Part shown: piece after piece, positions 24,466-34,600 of the stretch | Layout: every line of letters starts with the position of its first letter | Position numbering within the stretch: position 1 is the stretch's first letter | Source of the DNA: Oligoflexia bacterium | GTDB lineage: Bacteria > Bdellovibrionota > UBA1018 | Direction of reading: 5' to 3' | Length of the DNA: 46,184 nt | NCBI GenBank assembly: GCA_903895855.1 | Contig: CAITVN010000046.1 | Coordinates: 1 to 46,184, forward strand | Program-made: the position numbers and the translations under genes | Notes under the pieces: model-generated | Told to the model about the DNA's origin: nothing | What the model saw: the letters and a program-made list of their open reading frames with translations, nothing else | The model's database searches: none

Positions 24466-25895
24466 AAGAGTTTCCTAACCCAATGCAATAGTTTTCGTGT
24501 TCGATCGGTATAAGGTGGATACATCAACTTGATACCGCTTAAGCGAGACTGATAAAACACTGATTTTTCGTGCGAGAATTCTTTGAAACCGAACTGTCCG
24601 TGATACCGACCTTGTCCGCTGGGGCCAATACCACCAAACGGCAAAAACGGATTAGCCAAGTGCAAAGTGACGTCGTTAACGACAACACCCCCTGAGGTGG
24701 TTTCGTGCAAAACCCTCTCTACCGTCGGTCGGTTCTGTGAAAAAATATAAAGAGCCAAAGGCTTATCTCGCGAATTCACGAACTCAATTGCCTCACTAAC
24801 ACCCTGGCTGTCATCATATTCAAGAATCGGTAAAACAGGCCCAAAAATTTCATCTTGCATAATCGCATGATGTCCTTTGACTTGGCTGAGAATCATCGGA
24901 GGCATGAATTTTTCTGTCTCAGAACCAGGAAGCTCACCAAATCTCAACACTGACCCTTGCTCTATTGACTTTCGAACCGCTGTGGCGATTCGCAAAAAAT
25001 GTTTTTCAGAAATCAACCGGCAGTAATCTTGCGACGCCTTGAAATCTCCGGTTCCTCGACTAAAGAGCCTGATCACGGCGATTTCGAGGTATTTCACTAT
25101 CAGGTCTGCCTTTGATTTCGGCACCAGTAAGTAATCAGGCGCAACGCAAGTTTGTCCCGAATTTGACCACTTGCCCCACGCAATTTTTTCTGCTGCTATT
25201 TCTAGATCAGCCGTCGAGTCGACAATGACCGGCGATTTTCCACCGAGTTCTAGCGTTACCGAGGCTAGGTGTTCAGCCGCCGCTTTCGCAACAATTTTTC
25301 CGACTTTTGCGCTACCCGTATAGAAAAAATGATCAAACGGCAAATCAAGCAACGCTTCAGAGGTTTCGACGCCTCCTTCAAGAACTGACACCACTTCGGG
25401 AGCAAAAGTGCGATCACATAATAGTTTAATGATTCGACTTGTTTGGGGAGCCAGCTCTGAAGGCTTGAGAATGACCGTGTTACCTGCGCAGAGCGCCGCC
25501 ACTAACGGATTAATACATAATTGAAATGGATAATTCCAGGTACCCAGAACCAGCACCTGACCTTTCGGCTCATACCGAATTTCACTGTGGCCTGGCCTTA
25601 ACGCCAATGGCGTACTCACAGACGTAGACTGAGACCACTCCCACAAATTTTTCAGCGTAAACTCAATTTCACTTAACACGGGTGTGATATCGAGAAGGTC
25701 AGTTTCAATCGAATTTCGATGAAGATCGTCATATAGGGCCTGTTCGATTTTTGGCTGCCACTCTATGATTGCTGTCTTCAACCGCCCTAGAAGCTCAAGC
25801 CTATATTCAATACCTTTATTTCTAAACTCGAAGCGGTACGCTCGTTGCCGTTCAAACGCTGCCTTTGCTTCAGATACCGTAGCTGAATCACTCAT
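24462..25895 (-). CDS. aldehyde dehydrogenase, class-3-like, with hydrophobic C-terminus
   Basis: A 477-aa NAD(P)-dependent dehydrogenase. The start is the ATG at 25895, with GGGAG 8 nt upstream. It has GTWNYPFQL (Asn121), TLELGGKSP (Glu216) and the catalytic SNSGQTCVAPDYLL (Cys250), with ILKPSELAP binding cofactor and DEIFGPVLPIL. The C-terminus (about 455-477, LMYPPYTDRTRKLLHWVRKLL) is basic and amphipathic, like the membrane-associating tails of ALDH3 enzymes. Such enzymes oxidise fatty, aromatic or peroxidation-derived aldehydes. It is first in the operon with ansA and thrABC, separated by a 4-nt overlap, yet has no metabolic link that I can name with the threonine pathway. Confidence 0.93.
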   Translation of the reverse strand: MSDSATVSEAKAAFERQRAYRFEFRNKGIEYRLELLGRLKTAIIEWQPKIEQALYDDLHRNSIETDLLDITPVLSEIEFTLKNLWEWSQSTSVSTPLALRPGHSEIRYEPKGQVLVLGTWNYPFQLCINPLVAALCAGNTVILKPSELAPQTSRIIKLLCDRTFAPEVVSVLEGGVETSEALLDLPFDHFFYTGSAKVGKIVAKAAAEHLASVTLELGGKSPVIVDSTADLEIAAEKIAWGKWSNSGQTCVAPDYLLVPKSKADLIVKYLEIAVIRLFSRGTGDFKASQDYCRLISEKHFLRIATAVRKSIEQGSVLRFGELPGSETEKFMPPMILSQVKGHHAIMQDEIFGPVLPILEYDDSQGVSEAIEFVNSRDKPLALYIFSQNRPTVERVLHETTSGGVVVNDVTLHLANPFLPFGGIGPSGQGRYHGQFGFKEFSHEKSVFYQSRLSGIKLMYPPYTDRTRKLLHWVRKLL

Positions 25896-25987
25896 TTTCG
25901 TTTCTCCCAAACGTTCAACCTTCGTCAATCGACTGACGACGTGCCTGAAAAAAATGCCTACTAAAACTGGGTGCTGCGAACGAACTC

Positions 25988-26017
25988 ATCATAACTCTTT
26001 ATCCCCAGTAGCGACAA
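25988..26017 (-). promoter_or_regulatory. putative sigma-70 promoter of the ALDH-ansA-thrABC operon
   Basis: The minus strand reads TTGTCG (26017-26012), an 18-nt spacer and TATGAT (25993-25988). Transcription would start near 25980 and give an about 85-nt leader to the ATG at 25895. I see no thr-codon-rich leader peptide or attenuator stem in that leader. Confidence 0.45.
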
Positions 26018-26045
26018 GGGGTGAAACAGGCTAAACTAAACCAAA

Positions 26046-27131
26046 ATGAAATCATGGATTGAAGACCTTCAGCTTGCACCCCTCACTCCGTTTGACTCGC
26101 TAGATCAGCCCGCCATCGGACTCTATCAGGGCACGTTTCTAGAGCCTCGCTTTAGCATTGAGAGACCGACCGAAGGCCTGAAAAATAAACTACTGGCTAA
26201 ACTCAAATCTTCTTTCACACAGAAAAAATGGCTCTATTTTTTTGTGGCCTCCCCCGATGTGGCTCTATCTGGGGCTATTGTTGACCTAGGATACGCTGGA
26301 AATGCGTTTTGCTCACTGATCGACTTGAAAACCGGTGAAATGATTTTCGATCACTCCTGGCTCGGAGTACCAAAACTGCAGTCAAAAGTAGGGAATCGTT
26401 TTTTTCCTGATCTTCAAGCCACTTTTGACAATTTTTCGACTTCAGATGAAAAAAAAGTACGTATCAAACTCACCCCCGCAGCCGACCCCGATTCGTTCTT
26501 GCTTTCAGTCGAAATTGAAAATGCAATCAAAGCCAATCTTCGACTATCGAATAAAAATCGGCCACCGATGATTGCACTCGCAAACCCGACCTCTTCTCGG
26601 CTGACCTACACTCAAAAACTCAATTTACTAAAAGCTGAAGGGTCAATTCTCGTTACTAACCATGGAGAATATCGATTTGACTCAGACTCTCTTCATACCT
26701 ATGCTGGCCTCGACCTCACAATCGCCCACCCTCTTCACCAGACCGAGTGGAATTGGGCTTTTGCTGGCGGCCAAGAACTGGGTCAGCACGAACAAATCGG
26801 TTTCAACCTGGCAGCCGGAAACCACCTGGGCGGCTTGAATGAAAACTGCCTTTGGCTAGGCGAGCGCACGTTAGAGTTGCCTCCGGTGCGTTTTATCAAT
26901 GATAAGAAAGATCGTTCTCAGCCCTGGAAAATCATTAGCCCAGACCGAGCCGTACAACTTGAGTTTCGCCCACTGAATTTGCACGCTGAAGATCGAAACT
27001 TGATTTTGGTCAAAACCGAATTTGAACAGTGGTTTGGCCGATACTCGGGCACAATTCAGCTCAACACGGGGCACACTTTGGTCGTTGAAAACTTGACTGG
27101 CGTCGCTGAAGAACAGAAGGTCAGGTGGTGA
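26046..27131 (+). CDS. DUF2804-family protein
   Basis: A 361-aa protein with DUF2804 hallmarks. These are the WLYFFVASPDVALSGAIVDLGYAG block, a central GQELGQHEQIGFNLAAGN and NENCLWLGER section, and the ending NLTGVAEEQKVRW. The family is found in bacteria and some fungi, has no known activity, and is predicted to be beta-rich and possibly lipid- or hydrocarbon-related. No signal peptide is visible, so it is probably cytoplasmic. It is divergent from the threonine operon, with 150 nt between starts; no clear ribosome site precedes the ATG. The 3' end overlaps the next gene by 7 nt. Confidence 0.88.
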   Translation: MKSWIEDLQLAPLTPFDSLDQPAIGLYQGTFLEPRFSIERPTEGLKNKLLAKLKSSFTQKKWLYFFVASPDVALSGAIVDLGYAGNAFCSLIDLKTGEMIFDHSWLGVPKLQSKVGNRFFPDLQATFDNFSTSDEKKVRIKLTPAADPDSFLLSVEIENAIKANLRLSNKNRPPMIALANPTSSRLTYTQKLNLLKAEGSILVTNHGEYRFDSDSLHTYAGLDLTIAHPLHQTEWNWAFAGGQELGQHEQIGFNLAAGNHLGGLNENCLWLGERTLELPPVRFINDKKDRSQPWKIISPDRAVQLEFRPLNLHAEDRNLILVKTEFEQWFGRYSGTIQLNTGHTLVVENLTGVAEEQKVRW

Positions 27132-28285
27132 ACGAAACGATCAGCCTCAAAAAATGTAGTTTTCTTGTCTACCGGGCATTTGACCTCGCTGAAGAAATCG
27201 ATCTCGAACGAGTTCAAGAAATCAGTGAACTAAAAAATGTGAGCATCGGAAGCTCAATCACGCAAAAAGGTAAGCGCCTCGCATTCACACGACCGACAAA
27301 GAAAACTCTCATCGTTCGAAATCCCCCACTTCATCTAGAATTGGGCATCACTTCAATTCAAGTGGGAGACCTCTTTTTTGAAGCGCCCACCTCGGTTAAG
27401 TTTTGGGATTATGGGGCTCTCACCATTCTTTATCGATTAGAGCTTCCCGAGGGAACTGCATTAGAAACGCTTCTCGAAATTTCAACGCAGCTACAGGCAA
27501 ACGTGGGCACTGAAGACAACATCGATCAAATTGCGAAAAAGCAGGTGTCTGAAATTAAACTAGTCTTTGATGCGGCATTCACTCGCCCAAATCACACTGA
27601 CCTATCAGAAGATTACTCAATTGTTTTCATCGAGTCTTTCGAATCACTCACACCAGAGCAAGGCATCGAGTGGTTACTCAAACACGGCCCCATAGCTGAA
27701 TTGATCTTAGGTGAAAAAAAAGGAATTCTATCGACTCACAGCAAAGAGAGTATTTTAGAAGCTGTATTTCAATATGCTAAGTCAGACCTCACCGTTATCG
27801 ATTGGAATGCCTCTGTGGTTGTCGAACCATCGGGCACTTTAGACATTCCCGACCTTCTCGAATTTGCGCTTTCTCACCTTCTCGAATTTCGTTATTTCGA
27901 TCACTTGATTGACGACAAGCTGAAACTACTTTACGACTCACTAGAGCGAGAACGCCACACCTTTTTTCGAAGTCGTTTTGCTAAATTACTCAGAGAAGCC
28001 AATCAACGGTTTCTTGAAATTTCTGAATTCACCGAGCGGGTTAACAACTCACTAAAAGTCGTCGGTGACTACTACCTAGCTGTCTTATTTCGTGAAGCGA
28101 TTAAGCAGTTTCGCATTTTAGACTGGCAAAATACGGTTACCAGAAAAAATCGAACCTTAGCCGAAATTAGCGAACTGGTAGAAGGCGAAATGAACGTTTT
28201 TCGCGGCCACACCCTAGAACTGGTCGTGATTGGCCTCATTACCTTTGAAGTCATCTCAACTATTGTCAAATCTGTGCCACATTAG
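27125..28285 (+). CDS. RMD1/DUF155-like membrane protein
   Basis: A 386-aa protein. The start codon is GTG at 27125, or the next codon GTG at 27128, which would overlap the preceding TGA as GTGA. The central region (VKFWDYGALTILYRLELPEGT) and the C-terminal part resemble the RMD1/Sif2/YagE family (DUF155). The C-terminal part carries VVGDYYLAVLFREAIKQFRILDWQNTV, then RKNRTLAEISELVEGE. The final 20 residues (LVVIGLITFEVISTIV) form one membrane span. Eukaryotic homologues act at mitochondria, and bacterial roles are unknown. Coupling to the DUF2804 gene suggests a shared process. Confidence 0.65.
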   Translation: MVNETISLKKCSFLVYRAFDLAEEIDLERVQEISELKNVSIGSSITQKGKRLAFTRPTKKTLIVRNPPLHLELGITSIQVGDLFFEAPTSVKFWDYGALTILYRLELPEGTALETLLEISTQLQANVGTEDNIDQIAKKQVSEIKLVFDAAFTRPNHTDLSEDYSIVFIESFESLTPEQGIEWLLKHGPIAELILGEKKGILSTHSKESILEAVFQYAKSDLTVIDWNASVVVEPSGTLDIPDLLEFALSHLLEFRYFDHLIDDKLKLLYDSLERERHTFFRSRFAKLLREANQRFLEISEFTERVNNSLKVVGDYYLAVLFREAIKQFRILDWQNTVTRKNRTLAEISELVEGEMNVFRGHTLELVVIGLITFEVISTIVKSVPH

Positions 28286-28414
28286 CTGACAGTAAATCAT
28301 AAAATTCGCTTAAATTGAGTTACACCAAATCACCAGGTGATAAACAACACCCTTGAACCCCCTCTACTTTGACTGCCCTCACCGTCTAATGATACCAGGC
28401 GTCAGGGAGACACC

Positions 28415-31400
28415 GTGCAACTCAAGAAAAACTCACTCTCAATTTTAACCGCAATCACGCTAGGGCTAAACTGCCAAGCGGCCTTCGCCGGTAGCGTGGC
28501 GATACCCATTCATTCACTTCAAGCCCCGGCAGCCGACCTTTTGGATGAAAATAAGAACCCCATCGACCGCGATGAGGCTGCCGAATTAGAAAGCAAAGGA
28601 ATCGACCTCAGCGTTTACGATCCTAGCGAGTCTGATGCTTGGCAGTCAAAGGCTTACGCCGACAATCTCGCATTTCCAGAAGAGAAAGCTCAGGTGGAGT
28701 TCACCGAGAATACCTCCTTCATTAAAGGCTCGACCAGAATTCGAGTGTCAGTTGATTTACCTAACCTAGGCACCCAACATTATTACCTAGTGATCGGTTT
28801 ATCGAACCCTTTTGTCATCGCTGAGGCGGCGACTCTTCGAAAAACAGGATTTCGAGTTCCCCTTCCAAAATATTACAATAACCTCACCGTCAATTTTCCG
28901 AGCGTAGAAAAAAGAGAACGGTTTCTCGATTCGATCTCAGACACCACCCAAACCGCACGCACTCGTTGGACCGTCGATTACAAAGAAAAAGAACAGACCG
29001 TAACACTTCAAGGCGCCATCCTTGAGCCCATTCAAGGTGACCTGTTTAATTTTCAATGGGGTGCCCTTTCACCCAATAGAATCAAAGGGCACCGAGCACT
29101 GCGCTCACTCATTGTGCCGTACTCCTTATTTTATCTCACTGAAGGCATCAACCTTTATAGCTGGGAAGCCGGAAAAGTCATGAGTGACAACGTGGTTTTG
29201 AGCGCAAAAACGCCAGAAACCTTTACCGAAACTAGCTTCGCAGATGCGAGGTGGTTTGTCAGAAAATTAGCGAAACTCACTCGTAAAGACTTCTCAGAGA
29301 TCACACAAGCCTCAGGCATGCCCGATGATATTCAAGCCATCTTGACCGAAAAACTCATTTCAAGGCGCAACGATTTGATGAATCTTTTTTCGATCAAATC
29401 GCCCTACATTCCCTACAACCCACACCTTTCGATCGGAAAAGTAGAAAACGGCAAAGTCACCGAAGCTTTTTATCCAGGCTATCCGTTTCACTTTTCAATT
29501 GGCGACCCCCAATCGCCGCTAAGGGCCTCAGAGGTTGCCAGGTACTTTCTCACCAAAGGCATTGGCTCAGGACTCTCATTAGCTACGAGCAAGCTCAATG
29601 AAAAACTTTTGAGTTTCAGCGATCCGAGCTCACTACACGACACTTACAAACAAAAAGCCTTTCAAAATTTTGTCGACTTCGCACAAGCCCACCCAGGGCA
29701 GCCCTATCACATGCCCGTTGAAACCTGGGGCGGTCCGATCGGCGGCATGACTTTCAACGCATCGAGAAATTTGGTTAGCGGCACCTACTACGGCAGCGAC
29801 GCCCCTGTCCAGCTAGTTGACTCAATTGCAGTCGGAGTCAATGCTGGATACTACCTTGGCATCGAAGGCGTTCCTAATGTCATTCCGTCTTTTTCTGGCA
29901 ACGTGAGTTTCCAGCGTTCGCTATTGCACATCAGACCAGTTGCCGACATGAAGTCTGCCCTCAAGTATGACTGGCGAAATATTTTTGTGCCACGATTTTT
30001 GAGTTCACTGGGAGTGGTTCTTCAAACAGCTTTAGATCAAAAAGAAGACGCCACCAATGAAACGTTCAAAGACCAATACCGTAAATTTCTAGATGAATTT
30101 AAAGAGGGAGAAATCTACGTCATTTCTGATTCAATCGGAGGGTCACTAGGGGCGCAGGCGACCATTCCCATTCCGATTTTTGCGAATCCAGCTACGTTCG
30201 TTTTTAACCCTACGATTTCAGCGGGGGTGTCAACTCATCCGATGTTAATCAAGCGAACCACACTCACTCGCACTAAAGATGGCGTGCAAGTATACATTGA
30301 AAGTGCAAAAAGCACTTCATTAGAATTCACCTTGAGCGTCGATTGGTATGTGAACCTACTCAGTTTCGCGAGATCAGGAAAACTGGCTTCAGCACACGTT
30401 GACGCCTACCTTCTCGATCAAAATGACAGCTACCTTGAACACTCTAGACAATTGCTAATCGCACTTAAAAATCTCATCGTTGAAAATAACCCAGAAGTGC
30501 TTTCTGAGAGTTTTCCGCACTGGAACCTCGACCACAAGAGCCGCTCAATTTTAAATAAAGCAAAAGTACTCGTTTGGAAGTGGGTAGGCATTCAAGAGAT
30601 TCATCGATTAACGGTTTCACCACCCGATCACCCTGAGGCCGCCCGTAGTTTTATTTCGATAAAATCAACTCATTCAAGATCAAAAGACTACCTCTCGGTG
30701 CTCATCGATTTGACTAAGACTCTAACCAAGGGATTTGTCGATATCTCGAATTTCGAAGGCACCTCAACCTCGGCTGCCGGAGTTACCGGCTCGTCAATTT
30801 ACACTAGCGTGACCACCGAGGCCGAACTCACCGATAACTACAATCACGACCCCGTCACTACTTTTGAGCGACACTGGACCGGCGGCCGCATGAAAAAAGC
30901 CGAATTTTTCAAAATTCTCGACATGCTCGAATCGAGCGTGAGTGGCCTCGAGATTTCAAATGAACTGGCTCCAAAATCACTGATCAACCGCTCAGAATTT
31001 ACCACAATGCAAGGCCTTCAACTCTATGACATCAGTTCGACGTTTGTGGTCTACCAAAAAGGCCTCGATGCCATCAGAAGGCTCGTACTAAAACACACTG
31101 AATTGCCCGGTTTAGTCTCTGAACTTGAATCGATTGAAGGCGCTGAAAACTTAACCCAGTGGTGTAATTCGGGCCCAGTGAGACGAAAAAACGCTTGGAC
31201 CCACCGCTACCATTATAAGATTACCGAAGGCAATACGCGCTACTCTTGGACCTGCCTCAAACCCTGGATGATTGCGGCACTTGACTTGCGGCAAGTACTC
31301 AAACACCAAGGATACAGTCCTTCACCAGACTTCGATGACGAAACAAAAGTCACCACCGAACTCATGGATCCAACCCCCTACAGCCGTTCAGAACTCGAAA

Positions 31401-31675
31401 CCAATGTCGGCATGATGTCAGCTCAAGTCAGAAGACTTCAAAGCTCAATGCCACTGAAAGACTTTGTGAGGATTCTAGGACGCGAGGGATACTTTTTTCA
31501 GATTCGAGTTTCTGGATTTCGCACTCACGACGAAAACGGTGATAATGAGTATTTTTCAAACTCACTTGGCACATTCGATGACAAACAAGGCGCCGGCCCC
31601 ATGCATGACCTCGTTAGCAAGTACGGAATTTCAGCTAACGAAGTCTATGCTCGCTACCTTACGGAAGGGTTTTAA
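28415..31675 (+). CDS. large secreted protein paired with a subtilase, function unknown
   Basis: A 1086-aa protein starting with GTG; AGGGAG lies 5 nt upstream. A signal peptide ends near AAFAG. No enzymatic motif was recognised. The sequence is acid/amide-rich with long beta-rich stretches, a central glycine-rich part (about 430-520, GGPIGGMTFNASRNLVSGTYYGS) and a Cys-containing region near 920-955 (TQWCNSGPVRRKN and RYSWTCLKPWM). The C-terminus has an HDENGDNEYF Asp/Asn segment that may bind calcium. It overlaps the following subtilase gene (TAATG), so the two are made together. It might be a substrate, chaperone, inhibitor or co-secreted partner of the protease. A barrel or adhesin remains possible. 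Confidence 0.75.
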   Translation: MQLKKNSLSILTAITLGLNCQAAFAGSVAIPIHSLQAPAADLLDENKNPIDRDEAAELESKGIDLSVYDPSESDAWQSKAYADNLAFPEEKAQVEFTENTSFIKGSTRIRVSVDLPNLGTQHYYLVIGLSNPFVIAEAATLRKTGFRVPLPKYYNNLTVNFPSVEKRERFLDSISDTTQTARTRWTVDYKEKEQTVTLQGAILEPIQGDLFNFQWGALSPNRIKGHRALRSLIVPYSLFYLTEGINLYSWEAGKVMSDNVVLSAKTPETFTETSFADARWFVRKLAKLTRKDFSEITQASGMPDDIQAILTEKLISRRNDLMNLFSIKSPYIPYNPHLSIGKVENGKVTEAFYPGYPFHFSIGDPQSPLRASEVARYFLTKGIGSGLSLATSKLNEKLLSFSDPSSLHDTYKQKAFQNFVDFAQAHPGQPYHMPVETWGGPIGGMTFNASRNLVSGTYYGSDAPVQLVDSIAVGVNAGYYLGIEGVPNVIPSFSGNVSFQRSLLHIRPVADMKSALKYDWRNIFVPRFLSSLGVVLQTALDQKEDATNETFKDQYRKFLDEFKEGEIYVISDSIGGSLGAQATIPIPIFANPATFVFNPTISAGVSTHPMLIKRTTLTRTKDGVQVYIESAKSTSLEFTLSVDWYVNLLSFARSGKLASAHVDAYLLDQNDSYLEHSRQLLIALKNLIVENNPEVLSESFPHWNLDHKSRSILNKAKVLVWKWVGIQEIHRLTVSPPDHPEAARSFISIKSTHSRSKDYLSVLIDLTKTLTKGFVDISNFEGTSTSAAGVTGSSIYTSVTTEAELTDNYNHDPVTTFERHWTGGRMKKAEFFKILDMLESSVSGLEISNELAPKSLINRSEFTTMQGLQLYDISSTFVVYQKGLDAIRRLVLKHTELPGLVSELESIEGAENLTQWCNSGPVRRKNAWTHRYHYKITEGNTRYSWTCLKPWMIAALDLRQVLKHQGYSPSPDFDDETKVTTELMDPTPYSRSELETNVGMMSAQVRRLQSSMPLKDFVRILGREGYFFQIRVSGFRTHDENGDNEYFSNSLGTFDDKQGAGPMHDLVSKYGISANEVYARYLTEGF

Positions 31676-34600
31676 TGAATTACCTCAAATCCTTCCTCAT
31701 CACCCTTTCGGCCTTAACTTTGGCGCAAATCGCTGGGACACCTCAAGACGCAGCTGCAGGGGCTACGTTTCTTGTTTCAGGCAACTCAACCGGCCTCGCT
31801 CAGTTTCGTAAGGCATTCCAGCAGCTGAGCGAGAAAAAGGCTATCAAGGCCACCGTGACTCAGCTTTTTGAACCGGGCGAAATCGAATCACTCAAAGCCT
31901 TAGGAATTCAATCGATTGGTGAGACTCTAAAAATTGAGCTGAACTCTAATAAATCTCAAGACGACGAACTCAAACTCAGAAAGCTCATCGACGCTTTTAA
32001 CTCAGTCAATTCAAGCAAAATTACCCTTGAGCTCAACGATTTGGTCAACCCGCTACAAGCTGAGGCCACCGCCCCAAAATTTTCTGACCCACTTTTTAAC
32101 CGCCAGTGGGCTCTTTTAAACACTGGCAAATCGATCCCTTTATTAAAAAGTGACTTGAGTTCGACGCTCGTTGAAGGCGTTGCGGGCGAAGACATCGGCT
32201 TAGCGGGCTTGCCCTCACTTGGATTAAACGGCGCGCCTCGCAGACTCGTGAAAGTGGCTGTGTTAGATACCGGAATCGATTTCTCTCACCCCGATCTTTT
32301 GCAAAGCGTGTACAAAACTGAATCAGAGTGCGCCGCACTTGAACTCTACCGCCAGTGTTTAAAAACAAAACCCCAAAATGAATGCGACGCGACCTACGCA
32401 AAACTCGACACCGACAACAACGGGTATCCACTCGATTGCTCGGGTTGGAATGTCACCGCCGGAAAAAATGCAACCACTGGAGTCTTTGGCAGCCCACTAC
32501 CCAATGATGACGCCGGCCATGGCACTCACGTGTCTGGCATCATTGCTGCTTCAGCTAATCAAATCGGCATCGCAGGAGTCAGTTCTTACGCTAGAATCGT
32601 GCCCATAAAAATCGTCAAATCTTCACCCAATCAGCCGATTCGTCCGCAATCTGAAGGAGACTCTGAAACAGACCCTGAGAAAGACGAGCAGGCCAGTCAA
32701 CCGGGATCTCAGCCAACCTTACCAGGGTCCCAAGAATCTCAGCTCAAATGGTCTTCAGGTTTTGTCGATGTGATTGCCCGAGGACTACTTTACGCCCTCA
32801 AGTCAGGCGCCGAAGTCGTGAACCTTTCACTCGCTTGGCCATCGATGGTTGACAGCACTGTCATGCGCACCTTGATTGAAACAGCGGTTGCGAGACATGT
32901 GATTATCGTAGCTTCATCAGGCAATGACGCCACTGATTCGCGGGTATTTCCCTGTTCATACACAGGCGTCATTTGCGTCGCCTCACATAACCCCGACGGA
33001 AAACTTTCACACTTTTCAAACTACGGCCCTTTTGTTGACATCGCTGCTCCCGGTCTTCGCATCTTGAGTACCTGGCTCACGACCCAAACCGAAACGACTT
33101 TCTTAGAAGTCATCGGCTACGAGTATAAGAATGGCACATCGATGGCTTCACCCTTTGTGGCAGGAGCAGCGGCCGAGATGCTCTCACGTGGATTTTCTGC
33201 CGATGACGTCAAAACGAGACTCTTAAGCCTTTCTCGCAAAAATCAAAACGCGATTGGCAACCTAGACCTAAAGAAAGCGATTACCGAAACTCCGGTAGCG
33301 ACCTTCACGCTTTCAAAAAAACAGGTTTTTACCAAAGAACTTTTTGCGAGTGACACTGAATTCACAGTCACTACAGAGCTCACAAACATCGGCAAAGAAA
33401 TCGAAGAATCCAGTCTGACGTCAAACGTTACCGTTGAAGCGGTTTCAGTACCCGGAATAGAAATCGCACAATCCTCTAAAGTAGCGGTACAGTTGTCTTC
33501 GGCCGCGCCAGTGCCGATGCTTTCAAAACAAAAAATGACGTTAACCATACCACTCAAGGTGACCAATTTTGAAGACCTCGAATCGAAATTTAGTCTCTCC
33601 ATCAGAATCGATTCTGATTCGGGCAGACAAGTCATTCAAGTGCCTATCGAACTCAGTCGAAAGCTAGATACCGAACACCTTCCCGAAAACTCGAAGTCAG
33701 TCACACTACCCGTCACTCTGTCGGCAGGAACCGAGTTTTTTGTCATCGATCAGCAGAGCCAAGAATCGATTCGCTGGGCTGGATACGATGATGCGACTCA
33801 ACTTTTGAGTTTCATCGATTTTGAAAATCCAACGAAGTCGAAGCAACTCAAATACCCTCTGGGAGTCATGGGAGCTGAAATTCTACAAGCTGTTCTGGTT
33901 GATGCTTTGGGCTTGGGCACCAAGCAACTTGCTCTGTTAGTTCGCTTGCCTCCTCCGATTGGAAAAAAAGAGCAGCCCTTTCGGTTTGATTTTCTCGATC
34001 AAAATTTGAAACTGATTTCGCAGTGGAATATCGATAACCAAGTCTCAGCCCTCGCAGACAACTATTCATGGGCAGCAAATGCCCCTGACTCGCCTGCACC
34101 GAAGGGGTTTTCTCCTGTTTGGCTAGCTTTTGGTGGCACGCCACCCAGCGAGATCAAGAAAGCCAATCCGTGGGAACTCGCCGAAAACGGCGGCGTCGAA
34201 CCTGAGACCGCCCCCAACTATCACTTGTACCGATTCGATGGCGAGGGATTGCACACAATCGCCCCACCTGACGGGCAACGATTCATTCAACTTCTCAATC
34301 AATCTGATTTAGAAAAACGCAGCGGCATCATTCCGGTCTTGATGGCAAAAGGTGACGACTACCACTTGGCTTATCAAGAAGGTTTGCTGGTTCAAAATCG
34401 GGTCACTCAAAGAAGCTCTTTAAAGTTAGAAAAATTTCGAATGCTTTTTAGCCACTTGCAAAGTGTACCGGTCTTTTCGTTAGACCCCGAATCGCGTGAG
34501 ACACAAGACCGCTCACCGCTCACTGTATTTTCAGGAAGTCTACGAACCGGATCGATTCGCATGACGGGCGTTTCACGCGCTGCCGCTTCGCCGGTTTTCG

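Noticed and set aside
28329..28341. ATCACC-A-GGTGAT palindrome upstream of the 1086-aa protein gene
   Set aside because: Only 13 nt long and with no promoter recognised nearby; too weak to call an operator.
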